Part shown: piece after piece, positions 9,221 to 18,073 of the stretch
Position numbering within the stretch: position 1 is the first letter of the stretch
Layout: each line of letters opens with the position of its first letter
Notes under the pieces: generated by a model
What the model was told of the DNA's origin: nothing
The model's input: only the letters and a program-made list of their open reading frames with translations
Database searches by the model: none
Assembly: GCA_947593615.1 (NCBI GenBank)
Contig: CANQDR010000021.1
Coordinates: 1 to 42,623 of the forward strand
Direction of reading: 5' to 3'
Source: an uncultured Clostridia bacterium
GTDB lineage: Bacteria; Bacillota; Clostridia; Oscillospirales; Acutalibacteraceae
DNA: 42,623 bases
Made by a program: the position numbers and the translations under genes

Positions 9221-10505
9221 ATTTTTTTATTATTGATCTAACCATCTGCTTTAATTGGCAAATATGAAAATATTGACTGAATTTAAAAGGTTTAATGCCT
9301 AAAAGATATTTTTTATAAAAATCTTCACTCTCTTTATATGCTTCATATATACAGTCAGTATATTTTATCATCCAGTCATCCATAAACCATTTATAATGAT
9401 GTTCTTTTTCATATTCCCTAAAATACTTTTTTAAACACAATTTATTATATTTTTCTGACAGATAATATGCGGATGGCGGAATAAAACCCATATCATTTGT
9501 ATATTTTTGCAGTGATTTTGTGTATCCAAATATGAAAGGACCATAAGACAGTTCCACAGGGTAAATAGAGTAATTACCATCAATATATGTTACATCAAGT
9601 TCTTTCATCATATTGACATCGACCTGTATCTCGTTATTTATAGCATTTCTTTCTATTATACATATTTTTTGGCCGTCATTTCCGAATAACATATTATGAG
9701 GAAGCGTTCCTGAAATAGATGCACAAATTTTGGAATTTTTTATTAAAAAAATCAAATAAGAAAGCGAAATTTTTTCGGGTGAAATGATTTTGAATCCATT
9801 ATTTGAAAAATAATTATCCAACAATTCTAAACCTGACTCCATTGATAATGCTTTATTTAGTTGACTTCTTGTAAAAAATATTCTGTCTGCGGTCTCCCAA
9901 TCATCAGAAATTTTTATATTTTCTGATACTTTATTAAAAATCATTTTATATTCTTCATAATAAATTAATTTGCTTCTATCGTAACTTAATTCCGGTATAA
10001 TTACTTCACGATATTGAGTTGGTTGATTTATTATTTCAATTTTATCTAATATTCCCAAAAGTTCAAAAAACTCTTTATAGTTCCCTTTAATTTCATTTTG
10101 TTCATTGCTTTTGACAACAAATACATATTTATCAACATCATTATCATTTTTAAGGAAATACCAAAGTCGAGATACCGCGTCAACTAAAAAATGCCCCCAA
10201 TGGTTTATTAAATAACCGCAATAAACTACTTTTTCATCTTTTATGTTATAATTTTCAAAATCATATGAAAAATTAATTAAATGTTCTATGGACGAACTCG
10301 AAATATAATTCCCATTGTTATCTACAACTCCACCGCGTCCCCACGCTAAACTATCATCTGCAAATTCTTTAAGGGGTAAAATTGTAGCTTTACTATAAGA
10401 CAATGCCTCAGGGTTCGTTTTTTTTAAAAAACTTTTATTGTGCATTTCTTTTAGATATCTTGCTTTTTGGGGACGCAAATAATTATAATTTATTTTTGTA
10501 TACAT
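9219..10505 (-). CDS. GT61-family (DUF563) glycosyltransferase
   Basis: This 428-residue protein is the second intact GT61/DUF563 member in the window. The signature block VYCGYLINHWGHFL..AVSRLWYFL is at about residues 93-117, with RIFFTRSQLN near 208 and HNMLFG near 270. It resembles the protein at 1643-2887 over its whole length, and its C-terminus is repeated in the decayed fragment 8887-9200. That indicates tandem duplication in the locus. No signal peptide or membrane segment is seen, so it is expected to act in the cytoplasm on the lipid-linked repeat unit. It lies between rfbD and rfbC, which makes a rhamnose-containing acceptor or donor plausible but unproven. Confidence 0.85.
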   Translation of the reverse strand: MYTKINYNYLRPQKARYLKEMHNKSFLKKTNPEALSYSKATILPLKEFADDSLAWGRGGVVDNNGNYISSSSIEHLINFSYDFENYNIKDEKVVYCGYLINHWGHFLVDAVSRLWYFLKNDNDVDKYVFVVKSNEQNEIKGNYKEFFELLGILDKIEIINQPTQYREVIIPELSYDRSKLIYYEEYKMIFNKVSENIKISDDWETADRIFFTRSQLNKALSMESGLELLDNYFSNNGFKIISPEKISLSYLIFLIKNSKICASISGTLPHNMLFGNDGQKICIIERNAINNEIQVDVNMMKELDVTYIDGNYSIYPVELSYGPFIFGYTKSLQKYTNDMGFIPPSAYYLSEKYNKLCLKKYFREYEKEHHYKWFMDDWMIKYTDCIYEAYKESEDFYKKYLLGIKPFKFSQYFHICQLKQMVRSIIKK

Positions 10506-10601
10506 TTAGCATTTCCTCTTTCACCTTAAATAGATTTTTTAATAAGTTTTAAAAATATTTTTAATAATATTAACTTCAATATAAACTAGAATTTTATATA
10601 T

Positions 10602-11468
10602 TTACATAACTTCTCCAAGATACCTTTTCAAAGCATCCTGCCACGCAGGCAGTTTTTCAAAACCGTTTTCTGTAAGTTTTTCTTTGCCCATTCTGCTGTT
10701 TGACGGTCGTTTTGCTTTTGCCGGGTATTCACTGCTGCTTACAGGAGAAACAACAACTTTTTTATAAATAGGATCTAATTCAGACGCTTGCATAAAAATT
10801 TCACAGGCAAATTCATACCAACTGCAAAAGCCCTCGTTTGTTGCGTGATATCGACCATACTTTTCGCTCTCTGCCATATCAACAAGAAGTTTTGACAAAT
10901 CATAAGTATATGTAGGAGAACCTGTCTGGTCACATACAACCGTGAGTTTATCGTGCGTTTTTCCCAGGTTAAGCATGGTTTTAATAAAATTTTTGCCATT
11001 TACGCCGAACACCCATGCTATTCGAACAATAAAATATTTGTCAAGCCATTTTTCAACAGCAAGCTCTCCCTCATACTTTGTCTGTCCGTAAACATTTATA
11101 GGATTGCGTTCATCATCAGGTTCCCACGGGCGAGTTCCCTGACCGTCAAAAACATAATCGGTTGAAATATAAACCATCTTACAATCAAGCTTTTTACACA
11201 TTTTTGCAATATTTTCAGTGCCGCCCGCATTTATAAGCCTGACCTGCTCCTGCTTGTCCTCATCCTCAGCAAGGTCAACTGCGGTCCATGCTGCACAATG
11301 AATAACCGCGTCCGGATTTATTTCTGATAGCACCTTTTCAACACTTATGCCATCGGTTATATCCATTTCATCAATATCAACACCTACTGCATTATGTCCT
11401 CTTTTATTAAGTTCATTTACAACGTCATAACCAAGCTGACCTTTGGCACCTGTTACAAGTATTTTCAT
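10602..11468 (-). CDS. rfbD: dTDP-4-dehydrorhamnose reductase
   Basis: RfbD/RmlD reduces dTDP-4-keto-L-rhamnose to dTDP-L-rhamnose with NAD(P)H. The protein has GAKGQLG near its start, STDYVFDG around 105 and the YGQTKYEGE active-site motif around 130, and ends in a normal C-terminus (about 288 residues). A GTG at 11480 gives four extra residues, but I prefer the ATG at 11468 because GAGG lies six bases upstream of it and falls inside the longer version. It is separated from rfbB by the broken acyltransferase gene, an unusual insertion into a cassette that is normally contiguous. Confidence 0.95.
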   Translation of the reverse strand: MKILVTGAKGQLGYDVVNELNKRGHNAVGVDIDEMDITDGISVEKVLSEINPDAVIHCAAWTAVDLAEDEDKQEQVRLINAGGTENIAKMCKKLDCKMVYISTDYVFDGQGTRPWEPDDERNPINVYGQTKYEGELAVEKWLDKYFIVRIAWVFGVNGKNFIKTMLNLGKTHDKLTVVCDQTGSPTYTYDLSKLLVDMAESEKYGRYHATNEGFCSWYEFACEIFMQASELDPIYKKVVVSPVSSSEYPAKAKRPSNSRMGKEKLTENGFEKLPAWQDALKRYLGEVM

Positions 11469-11492
11469 ATTTGACCTCACAATTTCACCCTA

Positions 11493-12577
11493 TTAAAAAT
11501 ATCCTTTATATGATAAACGGTGTTCTTTACTAAAAACAAGATTTGAAAACGGAACATATAATAGATTAATTATAAAAGATGTTCCTAAAGACAGTAATAC
11601 AAGCCACAAATATATAGCTGTTGATATATACGGTAAAAATACTAACGGCTGCCAAAAATAATAACACCAAAACGTATGTGATAACCATATATTTGTTGAA
11701 TGTTTTCCCATTAATATAAAAAACTTGGATATCGATGTATCATATAGCAAGGTAGTAACGGCAAACACAAATATTGGTACAACAATAAAATCAACATTCA
11801 TTGAAGTAGCCGTATTGGAAAAAATAACTCTTATTACAACTGAAATAATTAACGCAATTATTGATATAATTTTAATATTAATCTTATTATAAAAGAAATT
11901 TAATAATTTACCGTAAACATTATATTTTGCACATATCATACCCATAAAAAACACAGATAATATTTCAAAGTTTTCAAAATACCAAAATAGTTATCAAAGA
12001 ATATATTGCTTCCAAAAAAATAAATAATTATTTTAATCGAAACATATATACCACAGTAAATAATCAGTACAATTATTTTTTTATGTATTTTTTGCTTTGA
12101 CAATAAGTAATTTAAACACGGAAAAATAAAAAGCAAAACTAAATAACAGCTTACAAACCACCACTCTAATGTATAACTACCGGTATTTATTCCGAAAAAA
12201 GCCAATACAATATCAATAATATTGAAATTGTATACACCAATAAAAATACCAATTGGTATAAATATTAAAAAAATTATCCAAAAATTCGTCAAAAAGCGGA
12301 GTGCTTTAAAAAACATACTTTTATATTGAGAAATAATGTTCCCTTGTTTATTTGAATTTGAATAATATAATCCAATACCGCTTACAAATACAAATATACC
12401 AACACAAATCTTACAGAAATATGCAACTATTGTCTGAATATCAACTCCAAATATGTTTAACACCGAAAAATACTCGTAATATATTTTTTCAGGTACAACA
12501 AATAAATGGTGATACATCATCAGCATAATTGCAACACCTTTTGCAATTTGTGTGTGTTTTATACTAAACTTATCCAC
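11493..12577 (-). pseudogene. AT3-family acyltransferase split by a single-base frameshift
   Basis: Two overlapping frames together make one AT3 membrane acyltransferase. The 5' part (11936-12577, GTG start with AAGGA upstream) holds the typical first helix with TQIAKGVAIMLMMYHHLF and about six hydrophobic segments. The 3' part (11493-11954) holds the remaining segments, beginning with SVFFMGMICAKY. Reading one extra T in the T4 run at 11976-11979 would restore a continuous frame through YFGIFENFEILSVFFMGM, a typical AT3 sequence. So a one-base deletion in a homopolymer explains the split. It may be a real inactivation, a phase-variable state or a sequencing error. Each half alone lacks parts of the membrane fold. 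Confidence 0.82.
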
Positions 12578-12691
12578 TTATAATCCTTTATTAAAATATA
12601 GTATTCCTTATACGTTTCTCCGTTTTATAAAAAGTTCCTTCATGTCCGCCGGAAAACTTACTATCAGCGTCGAATAGTGAAACCTCAATTA
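12578..12691. other. Short intergenic region with an unassigned open frame
   Basis: Between rfbB and the broken acyltransferase gene, one minus-strand frame (stop at 12591) stays open with a coding-like composition (IEVSLFDADSKFSGGHEG, then TFYKTEKRI). It has no start codon with a ribosome binding site and overlaps the end of rfbB. I do not recognise it. It may be a remnant of a gene lost when the acyltransferase was inserted. Confidence 0.25.
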
Positions 12692-13729
12692 TCAAACACT
12701 GTTCTCCTGTAATCTGTTACCGTACATTTTCTCATAGTAGTTTTGATACTCGCCGGAAACTATACGCTCCCACCAATCTTTATTGTTAAGATACCATTCA
12801 ATTGTTTTCTGAATTCCGTCAACAAATTTTGTTTCCGGAAGCCAGCCAAGCTCAGCATGAATTTTTGCGGGATCAATTGCATAACGCATATCGTGACCCT
12901 TTCTATCAGTAACATGAACAATTAAATCCTCGCTCTTATCAAGTGCTTTGCAAATAATTTTTACAATATCAATATTCTTCATTTCATTGTGACCGCCGAT
13001 ATTGTAAACCTCGCCGACCTTACCTTTGCGGATAATTAAATCAATGGCTTTGCAATGATCCTCAACATACAGCCAATCTCGAACATTGACTCCCTCACCA
13101 TAAACGGGTAACGGCTTTTCAGCGAGTGCATTTGCTATCATGAGAGGTATGAGCTTTTCCGGGAACTGATAAGGACCGTAGTTGTTGGAACAACGGCTGA
13201 TTGTTGTAGGAAGTCCGTAGGTTCTGTGATATGCGTTTACAAGCAAATCTGCTCCCGCCTTTGATGATGAATACGGGCTGGATGTTTTTAAAGGAGTAGT
13301 TTCGGTAAAGAATAAATCGGGTCTGTCAAGTGGTAAATCGCCGTAAACCTCATCGGTTGAAACCTGATGGTAACGCTTTACCCCATATTCCTTTGACGCG
13401 TCCATAAGAACCTGTGTTCCCAATATATTTGTCTGTAAGAATATTTCAGGGTTTTCAATCGAACGGTCAACATGGCTTTCTGCCGCAAAGTTTACTACTA
13501 TATCAAACTTTTCTTCTGCAAACAAATCAAACATTGCTTTTCTGTCGCATATATCTGCCTTAACGAATCTGAAATTATCATATTCCATTGCATCTTTAAG
13601 CGTTTCAAGATTTCCTGCATATGTAAGCTTGTCAACGCATACAATTCTATCCTCAGGATTTTCCTTAAGTTCAAGATATACGAAATTCGCTCCAATAAAT
13701 CCTGCTCCGCCTGTTACTAAAATATTCAT
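12692..13729 (-). CDS. rfbB: dTDP-glucose 4,6-dehydratase
   Basis: RfbB/RmlB converts dTDP-glucose to dTDP-4-keto-6-deoxyglucose using bound NAD+. The 345-residue protein has GGAGFIG (7-13), HVDRSIENP around 85, STDEVYGDL with the catalytic Asp-Glu pair around 125, and YSSSKAGAD around 153 (Tyr and Lys of the SDR site). NNYGPYQFPEKLIPL near 185 and NVRDWLYVEDHC near 222 are also characteristic. It starts 25 bases below rfbA and is clearly in the same operon. Confidence 0.98.
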   Translation of the reverse strand: MNILVTGGAGFIGANFVYLELKENPEDRIVCVDKLTYAGNLETLKDAMEYDNFRFVKADICDRKAMFDLFAEEKFDIVVNFAAESHVDRSIENPEIFLQTNILGTQVLMDASKEYGVKRYHQVSTDEVYGDLPLDRPDLFFTETTPLKTSSPYSSSKAGADLLVNAYHRTYGLPTTISRCSNNYGPYQFPEKLIPLMIANALAEKPLPVYGEGVNVRDWLYVEDHCKAIDLIIRKGKVGEVYNIGGHNEMKNIDIVKIICKALDKSEDLIVHVTDRKGHDMRYAIDPAKIHAELGWLPETKFVDGIQKTIEWYLNNKDWWERIVSGEYQNYYEKMYGNRLQENSV

Positions 13730-13754
13730 ATTAAATCTCTCCTATAAAACTAAA

Positions 13755-14642
13755 TTAATTTATTACATTTCCGTTCGCAACATCTTTTAAATGCTGTCCG
13801 TACGGACTTTTCCCATATTTCTCGGCACTTTCAAGCAATTTTTCTTTTGTAATCCAACCATTATTATATGCAATTTCTTCTGGAGCAGAAACAATAACTC
13901 CCAGTCGCTTTTCAAGCATTCTTACAAAATCAGCAGCTTCCACAAGGCTGTCCATTGTACCTGTGTCAAGCCAAGCAAAACCTCTTTCAAGGAGCTGCAC
14001 ATCAAGCCTTTTTTCGTTTAAATACATTTCATTAAGAGTTGTAATTTCAAGCTCTCCTCTTTTAGACGGTTTTACCATCTCAGCTTTTTCGCTCACCCCG
14101 GATGGATAGAAATACAAACCCGTGATGGCGTAATTTGATTTGGGATTTTTAGGCTTCTCTTCTACTGAGATAACTTTGCCGTTGTTATCAAACTCTACTA
14201 TACCGAATCTCTCCGGGTCATTAACATAATACCCAAACACAGTTGCTCGTTTATTCTTTTCTGAGTTATCAACAGTTTTTTTCAGCAAGTGTGTAAATCC
14301 ATTTCCATAAAAAATATTATCTCCGAGTACCATTGCACAGGCTTCATCTCCGATAAATTCCTTGCCCAATATAAATGCCTGAGCAAGTCCATCGGGAGAT
14401 TCCTGAACTTTGTAGCACAGATTTATTCCAAACTGACTTCCGTCACCCAACAGTTCTTCAAAACGCGACGTATCGGTCGGCGTTGAAATAATCATTATAT
14501 CCTTAATTCCGGCAAGCATAAGTGTTGACAGCGGATAAAAAATCATCGGTTTATCATACACCGGCAATAACTGCTTTGATGTTACCATTGTCAGCGGATA
14601 CAAGCGCGTACCTGCACCACCAGCTAAAATTATACCTTTCAT
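13755..14642 (-). CDS. rfbA: Glucose-1-phosphate thymidylyltransferase
   Basis: RfbA/RmlA makes dTDP-glucose from dTTP and glucose-1-phosphate, the first step of dTDP-L-rhamnose synthesis. The 295-residue protein carries the nucleotidyltransferase signature [11 protein letters not shown] (7-17), then [26 protein letters not shown] (about 105-113) and [19 protein letters not shown] (about 161-179). It is the first gene of the rhamnose module and is preceded by its own predicted promoter at 14691-14720. Confidence 0.98.
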   Translation of the reverse strand: MKGIILAGGAGTRLYPLTMVTSKQLLPVYDKPMIFYPLSTLMLAGIKDIMIISTPTDTSRFEELLGDGSQFGINLCYKVQESPDGLAQAFILGKEFIGDEACAMVLGDNIFYGNGFTHLLKKTVDNSEKNKRATVFGYYVNDPERFGIVEFDNNGKVISVEEKPKNPKSNYAITGLYFYPSGVSEKAEMVKPSKRGELEITTLNEMYLNEKRLDVQLLERGFAWLDTGTMDSLVEAADFVRMLEKRLGVIVSAPEEIAYNNGWITKEKLLESAEKYGKSPYGQHLKDVANGNVIN

Positions 14643-14690
14643 AGATAACCTCTTTCTACATATTTAAATGCTACTTCTTTATACCCAATT

Positions 14691-14720
14691 ATTATACCAT
14701 AGGTTAAATATTAAATGCAA
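14691..14720 (-). promoter_or_regulatory. Predicted SigA promoter of the rhamnose module
   Basis: On the minus strand TTGCAT (14720-14715), an 18-base spacer and a perfect TATAAT (14696-14691) lie 49 bases above the rfbA start. The site lies between the kdgK remnant and rfbA, so it starts a new transcription unit at the module junction. Confidence 0.65.
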
Positions 14721-14804
14721 ATATTGAACTTAAACTAAAAGACTGTATTTTTCGCTAAATAACTGGGGGGTTTTAAATATTTTCTATATGCGTCCTAATG
14801 ATCT

Positions 14805-15131
14805 TTATCTTTTTATTCTTCCAGTTCCGCTGCCGCAAGCGAGTCTTTTGACTTCATCGACTGTCACTTGGTTAAAATCACCTTCTATAGTTTGTTTAAG
14901 ACAGCTTGCTGCAACCGCAAACTCTATCGCCTTCTGCTTATCGCAATTATGAATTAACGAATAAATAAGCCCTGCTCCAAAACTATCTCCGCCACCCACG
15001 CGATCAACAATATGAATTTTGTACTCTCTGCTCAGGTAAAAATCTTTGCCGTCATACAAAAGACCTGCCCAATTGTTATCATTGGCAGTAACAGATGTTC
15101 TTATTTGGTTGAGCCGCTTATAAGCTTGTCT
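14805..15131 (-). pseudogene. kdgK: 3' remnant of 2-keto-3-deoxygluconate kinase (PfkB family)
   Basis: An open frame of 109 codons encodes the C-terminal third of a KDG kinase. It has SVTANDNNWAGLLYDGKDFY, then the PfkB signature DRVGGGDSFGAG containing the catalytic Asp, then AVAASCLKQTIEGDFNQVTVDEV and a GSGTGRIKR end typical of these enzymes. The intact protein is about 340 residues. The frame is closed by a TAG at 15132-15134 and the N-terminal two thirds are missing, with the HAD gene starting its end 34 bases further up. No promoter or ribosome binding site is seen for the fragment. It has no role in polysaccharide synthesis, so it is best read as a relic of the chromosomal neighbourhood or of a donor, left at a recombination junction. 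Confidence 0.88.
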
Positions 15132-15167
15132 CTATAATAATTCTCCATTATGTTTTCAGAAAAGACG

Positions 15168-15821
15168 TCATATCCTCCCAAACAGATAACTCTTAAGCTT
15201 AAAAACGGAGTTAACAACACTATAATTATACTTTAATTGTTCTGATAAACCAAAGCCATAAAGGACGCCAACAAACTCTATATTTGCCTTTTCAGCACCG
15301 TCAGCATCATACTCACTATCACCAACAAGAATGATACAATTTTTTTTATTAAATTTCAAATATTGAAGCGCTAAATTAATTGTATCTTCTTTTGTCAAAG
15401 ACTCTTCTTGATTTATACCTATAACAACATCAAAAAAATCATATAAATTAAAATTACGCAAAACTTTTTCAGCTATATCCTGTCGCTTCAGAGTACATAC
15501 TCCAAGCATAATTCCATGATCTTTTAAACTTGTCAAAAGTTCGGGTATGTTGTTATACACTTTCGCTTCATATATACCGTATTTTGAACCATATTCTCTG
15601 TGATATTTTGTAGCTTTAATAGCCTCCTGCTCAGTTATACCATAATTTTTCATATATGATTTTATTGGAGGCGGGCCAATAAAGCTATTTAATTGATTGT
15701 CAGAGATGGGTTTTAATCCCAACCTTTTTTCTGCGTATCTTACGGAATTATATATTCCCTTAGAAGTATCAATAAGTGTTCCGTCTAAATCAAATAATAC
15801 AACTTTAATTGAATTTTTCAT
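15168..15821 (-). CDS. HAD-superfamily phosphatase
   Basis: This 217-residue HAD hydrolase has motif I DLDGTLIDTS (residues 11-20, nucleophile Asp11), a helical cap, motif II with T around residue 109 (GVCTLKRQD), the motif III Lys around 140 and motif IV GDSEYDADGAEKA (about 168-180). It resembles phosphoglycolate phosphatase/PpaX-type enzymes, but the family is too broad to fix a substrate. Its ATG lies inside the aldolase-fusion gene, overlapping it by 17 bases, so the two are probably translationally coupled. With a CMP-sugar synthetase two genes up, I infer that it removes phosphate from a sugar-acid intermediate, as KdsC does in the Kdo pathway. A housekeeping repair role is less likely in this position. 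Confidence 0.8.
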   Translation of the reverse strand: MKNSIKVVLFDLDGTLIDTSKGIYNSVRYAEKRLGLKPISDNQLNSFIGPPPIKSYMKNYGITEQEAIKATKYHREYGSKYGIYEAKVYNNIPELLTSLKDHGIMLGVCTLKRQDIAEKVLRNFNLYDFFDVVIGINQEESLTKEDTINLALQYLKFNKKNCIILVGDSEYDADGAEKANIEFVGVLYGFGLSEQLKYNYSVVNSVFKLKSYLFGRI

Positions 15822-17403
15822 ATCTTGACTCTGTTAAAAACTTAATTTCTATAGAATTTGATAAATTATGCAATTTGTTTGCAATTGCTTTAGTTTTATC
15901 AAACAAACTGTTATATTCTGTGCTGTTCATATATTCAGGATTATAATAGTTATCTAAGCTGTTAACGCTGAAACCATCAAATCCTGCAAGACTGACAGAT
16001 TTTATATTGAGTTTACACAACAGATTAATGAGCATTAGACCCCCATTATCTGAAATTATGGGATCCTCGTTCAAATAATCAGAATAATTTATAACCATAC
16101 AATTATCTAATTTTTTTTCGGTAAGATTTGATGTAATAATAATGTTTTTAATATTATTTTTTATTTCACTTATTTCTCCCAAATTCTTAATTCTTTTATG
16201 ATTAGAAATAAAAAGATAATCCAATTTTAAATCTTTTGGAATGAAATTCACCGCTATTACTATCGAATTATTTTTCTTGCAATAATCTATAACTTTCTCT
16301 TTCTCCCTGCTTATTGATTTACCGGGTGCCAAAAGCAGAATATCTCTATCAATAATTGACCGCTTAAATTCATCTAACACACAACTGTCGTCCACATTAT
16401 GCTTCTGAAAGGATATATATAAATCTTCAATATACTGTTTATCATATATATTTTTCTTTTTCTCACACATTGATGATAATATGTAATTGATTTCTTTTAT
16501 GCTGATTGTCTGTTTATTTGTTAAATGAGTAGCATAATTTGGATGGCAATTATTCATAGACGCTATAAAATACGGCAAGGAATATCCCCATTTATAATTC
16601 AATAAAATTTTGTTTATGTGCTCATCAAATATTTCAAGCACAGGCACAACGTCATACCTATTTTCTAAACGCTGATTTATATACTTCATTATAAGTTCCG
16701 TACACAGATTGCCCGCGCCTCTTCCCATACCAAATACAGAAGAATCTATAATGATCTCTCTGTCAGTTTCAATAGAAAGCATTTGTATGGCGTTAGAAAA
16801 TGACATCTGTAAGTTATTATGAGAATGAAACCCAACCCTGATACCTGCATTTAATCTTTTATCAATTAAATTGAACATTTCTATAAGATCTTTATTAAAC
16901 ATTGAACCCAGTGTATCGACCATATAAAATGCAAACGGATTAATATCATTTACTCTATCCACAAGATCAATTAATTCATCATCAGTATACGCTGTTGTCC
17001 CTACAGGCTGCATAAATACTTTATAGTTTTTTTTCATAAGTTCCTTACCAAACTTAAAAGCATTATCAATCTGATCCTGATGAAACGTCAGACGGATACC
17101 GTCAATTGAGGATTCATCGCAAATACAAATCTCCTCGTTACTAATATCTCCGTATGCAATCATAGCTACATATATTGTATTGTCTTTTTTTGGTGATATA
17201 AAATCTTTAATATACTCTACAGAACCATAAAGAGTACAGTCCTTATCAAAAAAATTACTTTTCAAAAAACCGCACTCTATTATATCTGTATTGGCACTCG
17301 TTAATTTTGAAATTATGTCTTTAATAGTTGAATTACCAAATTTAAAATTATTTATATATCCGCCATCGCGCAGCGTACAATCAAGAATTTTAAAGTTTCC
17401 CAT
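15805..17403 (-). CDS. DRE-TIM (HMGL-like) pyruvate aldolase fused to a Rossmann-like C-terminal domain
   Basis: Residues 1 to about 300 form a DRE-TIM metallolyase domain like 4-hydroxy-2-oxovalerate aldolase. Visible landmarks are ILDCTLRDGG (6-15), the metal-binding HSH at 193-195 and VFGMGRGAGN (223-232). Such enzymes cleave or form 4-hydroxy-2-oxo acids from pyruvate and an aldehyde. Residues about 350-532 form a second domain with LLLAPGKSI (356-364), AVNFIP..LKLDYLFISNH (384-402) and IKSVSLAGFDG (467-477). This pattern resembles the DUF115/sialyltransferase-like Rossmann domain of the protein at 18074-18844. The gene starts immediately after the stop of the CMP-sugar synthetase gene and overlaps the HAD gene. 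I infer a role in making or attaching a CMP-activated keto-sugar. No characterised protein with this fusion is known to me. Confidence 0.8.
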   Translation of the reverse strand: MGNFKILDCTLRDGGYINNFKFGNSTIKDIISKLTSANTDIIECGFLKSNFFDKDCTLYGSVEYIKDFISPKKDNTIYVAMIAYGDISNEEICICDESSIDGIRLTFHQDQIDNAFKFGKELMKKNYKVFMQPVGTTAYTDDELIDLVDRVNDINPFAFYMVDTLGSMFNKDLIEMFNLIDKRLNAGIRVGFHSHNNLQMSFSNAIQMLSIETDREIIIDSSVFGMGRGAGNLCTELIMKYINQRLENRYDVVPVLEIFDEHINKILLNYKWGYSLPYFIASMNNCHPNYATHLTNKQTISIKEINYILSSMCEKKKNIYDKQYIEDLYISFQKHNVDDSCVLDEFKRSIIDRDILLLAPGKSISREKEKVIDYCKKNNSIVIAVNFIPKDLKLDYLFISNHKRIKNLGEISEIKNNIKNIIITSNLTEKKLDNCMVINYSDYLNEDPIISDNGGLMLINLLCKLNIKSVSLAGFDGFSVNSLDNYYNPEYMNSTEYNSLFDKTKAIANKLHNLSNSIEIKFLTESRYEKFN

Positions 17404-18063
17404 TTATGATTTATCCTTATTCATAATATTATATACGGCATTGCAAATTTCAAAATCAATCGGTTCATTAACATCCAATGCTTCTATTTTTGATACGTTT
17501 AATAAATATGGTCTATGACCAATTCTTCTGTTCTCGTTTAATATAAGATTACGAGAATATGCATACATTCCGCATGTTTCAGAATATAAAGGCTCTAAAT
17601 CTTGAGTTCTTGGAATATTTTCCGGAGAATAATTAAACGGTTCATTATTTTTCCATAAAAATTCCTTTAACTCACTAACAGTCAACACAGAATCATATTT
17701 CCCCGTCTTTATTATCTCTATAGCCTTACAAAAAGTTTCTGCAGAAATAAACGGAGCTGTTGCATGAGTTAGAATGTAAAAATCCGCTTTAACTTTCTCA
17801 GCAAAAGTTGATAATACTTTATTAAAAGAAGTGGTTGATAAGTCCAAATAACTATCTCTTTTAAGAAATTTTATGCCTTCCGGAATATATTTGCAAATTT
17901 CTTCGTTGCTGCAATAAACATAAATTTCGTCTAACCCATTAACCTTTCTTAATGTATCTAATATATAATATATCAGAGGTTCACCATTATCAAATGATTT
18001 TGTATTTTTCCCGGGCAATCTCTCGTTATTCATCTTTATCGGTACAAAAGCTACAATTTTCAT
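17404..18063 (-). CDS. CMP-sugar synthetase (acylneuraminate cytidylyltransferase family)
   Basis: The protein (219 residues) resembles NeuA-type cytidylyltransferases, which activate nonulosonic or related keto-sugar acids with CTP. It has VPIKMNNERLPGKNTKSF near the N-terminus (the RL.GK nucleotide-binding block), THATAPFISAETF in the middle and the SVLTVSELKEF stretch. A longer frame begins at 18093, but I chose the ATG at 18063 because GGAG lies eight bases above it and the extra residues do not match the family. Its ribosome binding site overlaps the end of the DUF115 gene. No NeuB-type synthase is in the window. The neighbouring aldolase fusion takes that position, so the sugar being activated is unknown. 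Confidence 0.85.
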   Translation of the reverse strand: MKIVAFVPIKMNNERLPGKNTKSFDNGEPLIYYILDTLRKVNGLDEIYVYCSNEEICKYIPEGIKFLKRDSYLDLSTTSFNKVLSTFAEKVKADFYILTHATAPFISAETFCKAIEIIKTGKYDSVLTVSELKEFLWKNNEPFNYSPENIPRTQDLEPLYSETCGMYAYSRNLILNENRRIGHRPYLLNVSKIEALDVNEPIDFEICNAVYNIMNKDKS

Positions 18064-18073
18064 ATATTTACTC

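Noticed and set aside
14805..15059. Functional small kinase from a TTG start
   Set aside because: It lacks the sugar-binding N-terminal two thirds of the PfkB fold, and the homologous frame continues upstream without a start until a stop codon.
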